Assembly: GCF_002188465.1 (NCBI RefSeq)
Contig: NZ_NINW01000038.1
Span: 1 to 64,000 of the forward strand
DNA: 64,000 nucleotides
Direction: 5' to 3'
Source of the DNA: Pigmentiphaga sp. NML080357
Lineage (GTDB): Bacteria > Pseudomonadota > Gammaproteobacteria > Burkholderiales > Burkholderiaceae_B
A program made the translations under genes and the position numbers. The first letter of the stretch is position 1. Every line of letters begins with the position of its first letter. Shown in pieces: positions 63,886 through 64,000 of the stretch. Under the pieces are notes generated by a model. The model was not told the origin of the DNA, did not search any database, and was given only the letters and a program-made list of their open reading frames with translations.

Positions 63886-64000
63886 TCAGCCCAGGGTAGC
63901 GAGTAGATCCGCCGCGCCGGCCTGCAGGAGTTCTTCGGCGACCGCCAGGCCGAGCGCCTCGGCCTGCGCGGCGGGTCCGACGCGTTCGGCGCGTATGATG
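63886..64000 (-). CDS. hemC: porphobilinogen deaminase, C-terminal fragment (runs off the window)
   Basis: The last 37 codons before TGA at 63886-63888 read as RAERVGPAAQAEALG...ELLQAGAADLLATLG, matching the C-terminal end of hydroxymethylbilane synthase. The gene continues beyond the window edge, so only the tail is present. Next to hemD with six bases between, it completes hemC-hemD-hemX-hemY, the standard order in proteobacteria. Confidence 0.8.
   Translation of the reverse strand, partial: IIRAERVGPAAQAEALGLAVAEELLQAGAADLLATLG

Overview
The window looks like the chromosome of a GC-rich betaproteobacterium of the Alcaligenaceae (Bordetella/Achromobacter group). The grounds are six Bug-type (TctC-family) periplasmic solute-binding proteins, a hemC-hemD-hemX-hemY block, ParC/ParE with betaproteobacterial sequence features, and many LysR, GntR, IclR, AraC and Lrp regulators beside small catabolic cassettes. 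This assignment is inference from protein families; no 16S gene is present. I see no prophage, transposase, integrase, CRISPR array or rRNA.

Layout. 1-1.9 kb: the 3' end of a probable pcnB, folK, a LON-domain protein and a GNAT acetyltransferase. 2-9.9 kb: a minus-strand cassette (two metal-ligand-depleted M24 proteins, Bug, TauD/TfdA dioxygenase, CapA-like protein, 2-hydroxyacid dehydrogenase) divergent from a LysR gene. 9.8-13.2 kb: htpG with a clear sigma-32-like promoter, followed by two genes with overlapping TTG/GTG starts (spermidine-synthase-like protein and deoxyinosine glycosylase). 13.5-19.8 kb: HNH nuclease, lipoprotein MBL hydrolase, parC and parE. 19.8-24.2 kb: an MFS transporter with a coupled 50-residue membrane ORF, a GntR regulator with two palindromic operators, and dapA-like plus Bug genes. 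24.2-29.4 kb: Bug, CitE-like lyase, CaiB/BaiF CoA-transferase and FAS1/MaoC-like hydratase, divergent from a CysB-like LysR; the enzyme set fits C5-dicarboxylate (itaconate, mesaconate or citramalate) breakdown. 29.5-33.6 kb: IclR, Bug, TauD/TfdA and an MGDG-synthase-like glycosyltransferase. 33.7-35.3 kb: tRNA-Arg(CCT) and an amino acid permease. 35.5-40.1 kb: a complete Liv-type ABC transporter (binding protein, two permeases, two ATPases). 40.1-46.9 kb: a beta-hydroxyacid dehydrogenase divergent from Bug, a DctP-like protein without signal peptide, DUF1330, VOC, RraA-like, ketopantoate-reductase-like and AraC genes. 46.9-55.5 kb: BisC-like molybdoenzyme, Lrp, MetC-like lyase, DapA-like, degenerate SDR, Bug and DadA-like oxidase. 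55.6-64 kb: glgX, a PAS histidine kinase, ppa, and the hemC-D-X-Y haem block, cut by the window edge in hemC.

The genome logic is modular: one regulator, one high-affinity periplasmic binding protein and two to six enzymes per cassette. None of the six Bug genes is next to TctA/TctB membrane genes, so each must borrow a transporter encoded elsewhere or act as a sensor. The most unusual non-coding signal is a dispersed, hairpin-rich composite repeat of 200-300 bases. It is present three times (13.2, 14.2 and 52.9 kb), each time starting within a few bases of a stop codon and in the same orientation relative to that gene.
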